A program made the position numbers and the translations under genes. DNA of 7,016 nucleotides from Clostridia bacterium (lineage in GTDB: Bacteria > Bacillota > Clostridia > Christensenellales > CAG-917), in NCBI GenBank assembly GCA_017507205.1, contig JAFWBH010000054.1:1-7016 (forward strand), given 5' to 3'. Positions 6,341 through 7,016 of this stretch are shown here, piece after piece. Every line of letters starts with the position of its first letter. Within the stretch, counting starts at the first letter, position 1. The notes under the pieces are model-generated. The model worked only from the letters and a program-made list of their open reading frames with translations. It was not told where the DNA came from and did no database searches.

Positions 6341-7016
6341 ATGAGCAATCTTAAAACAAGCGATTTTTATTACGATTTGCCCGAGGAGCTTATTGCACAA
6401 ACTCCTGCAGAGCCTCGTGACAGCAGTCGTATGCTGGTGTATAACAGAGCAGATGACACAATCTCACACGAGCATTTCTATGACATCACCAATCACCTTC
6501 AAAAAGGCGATCTCCTTGTCATAAACAACACAAGGGTTATCCCTGCCCGTATCTTTGGACATATTGAGGGCAAGCAAACCACATTTGAAATACTCCTATT
6601 GAAACGCCTTGACTACACACATTGGGAAGGCATAATGCGCCCTGCACGAAAGGCAAGGGTTGGCAGTGTCATCAAAATCAGTGACGAGCTTAGTGCGATA
6701 GTAGAAGAGGTGGGTGAATACGGCATAAGAAAAATATCCTTCCAATTTGAAGGAGTTTTTGAGGATATTCTTGACAGAGTTGGCAATATGCCACTGCCAC
6801 CATACATTCACGAGGTCCTTGAGGATAAGGAAAGATATCAGACAGTGTATAGCAAAACTGACGGCAGTGCAGCAGCCCCAACAGCAGGGCTTCATTTCAC
6901 CCCCGAGCTTATGAAAAAGCTTGAAGACAAGGGTGTCGAAATTGCCACAGTCCTTTTGCATATCGGTCTTGGCACGTTTAGACCAGTAAAGGCAGAAAAC
7001 ATCCTTGACCACGATA
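6341..7016 (+). CDS. queA: S-adenosylmethionine:tRNA ribosyltransferase-isomerase QueA (5' part, cut by window end)
   Basis: QueA transfers and isomerises the ribosyl group of SAM onto preQ1 in tRNA to make epoxyqueuosine, the penultimate step of queuosine modification at the anticodon wobble base. The first 225 codons are present and the frame runs off the right edge without a stop. Recognisable family segments are FYYDLPEELIAQTPAEPRD (9-27), LLVINNTRVIPAR (58-70), MPLPPYIH (150-157), AAAPTAGLHFT (177-187) and LLHIGLGTFRPVKAE (205-219). The family is usually about 340 residues, so about one third is missing. The start is placed at ATG 6341, 14 bases after the ruvB stop, with GAGG (6334-6337) close upstream. 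The ruvAB-queA order is common in bacteria, and tgt often follows; it would lie outside this window. Confidence 0.95.
   Translation, partial: MSNLKTSDFYYDLPEELIAQTPAEPRDSSRMLVYNRADDTISHEHFYDITNHLQKGDLLVINNTRVIPARIFGHIEGKQTTFEILLLKRLDYTHWEGIMRPARKARVGSVIKISDELSAIVEEVGEYGIRKISFQFEGVFEDILDRVGNMPLPPYIHEVLEDKERYQTVYSKTDGSAAAPTAGLHFTPELMKKLEDKGVEIATVLLHIGLGTFRPVKAENILDHD

Noticed and set aside
6596..7012. A 138-codon open frame on the minus strand at the right edge
   Set aside because: The plus strand there encodes well-conserved QueA motifs (MPLPPYIH, PTAGLHFT, GLGTFRPV) in one continuous frame.
1..7016. Phage, insertion sequence, CRISPR or toxin-antitoxin content
   Set aside because: All genes are recognisable chromosomal housekeeping families apart from the ABC protein, and no inverted terminal repeats, regularly spaced repeats or small paired ORFs were found.

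Overview
This window reads as an ordinary stretch of chromosome from a Gram-positive, Clostridia-like member of the Bacillota. That placement is inference. It rests on a ClpC-type chaperone end, strong AGGAGG ribosome binding sites, a sigma-A style promoter, the 450-residue-class Pgi, and RuvC as the Holliday-junction resolvase (Bacilli normally use RecU instead). All eight recognisable genes lie on the + strand. They are tightly packed, and only two gaps exceed 20 bases: 263-383 and 2946-3033. No rRNA, tRNA, CRISPR array, insertion sequence or phage gene was seen.

Region 1 (1-262) is the 3' end of a clpC-like gene. Region 2 (about 325-2994) looks like one transcription unit. It has a near-consensus promoter, a short-form ribosome hibernation factor (hpf), a TIM-barrel sugar isomerase/epimerase of unknown substrate, glucose-6-phosphate isomerase (pgi), and then a hairpin terminator. 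The hpf/isomerase pair shares one base and the isomerase/pgi pair shares 11 bases, so translation is probably coupled.

Region 3 (3034-7016) is a second string: a MalK-like ABC ATPase, ruvC, ruvA, ruvB and queA (cut by the window end). RuvC, RuvA and RuvB together branch-migrate and cut Holliday junctions, and queA commonly follows ruvAB in bacteria. queA has no stop codon inside the window but is clearly a real gene.

The most unusual item is the ABC protein. It keeps Walker A and the Walker B aspartate but has lost the Q-loop glutamine, the LSGGQ signature, the catalytic glutamate, the D-loop aspartate and the switch histidine. It has no permease genes beside it and overlaps ruvC by 4 bases. 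It looks like a MalK-derived pseudo-ATPase adopted by a DNA-repair operon. Its function is unknown, and this is the best candidate for something undescribed here.
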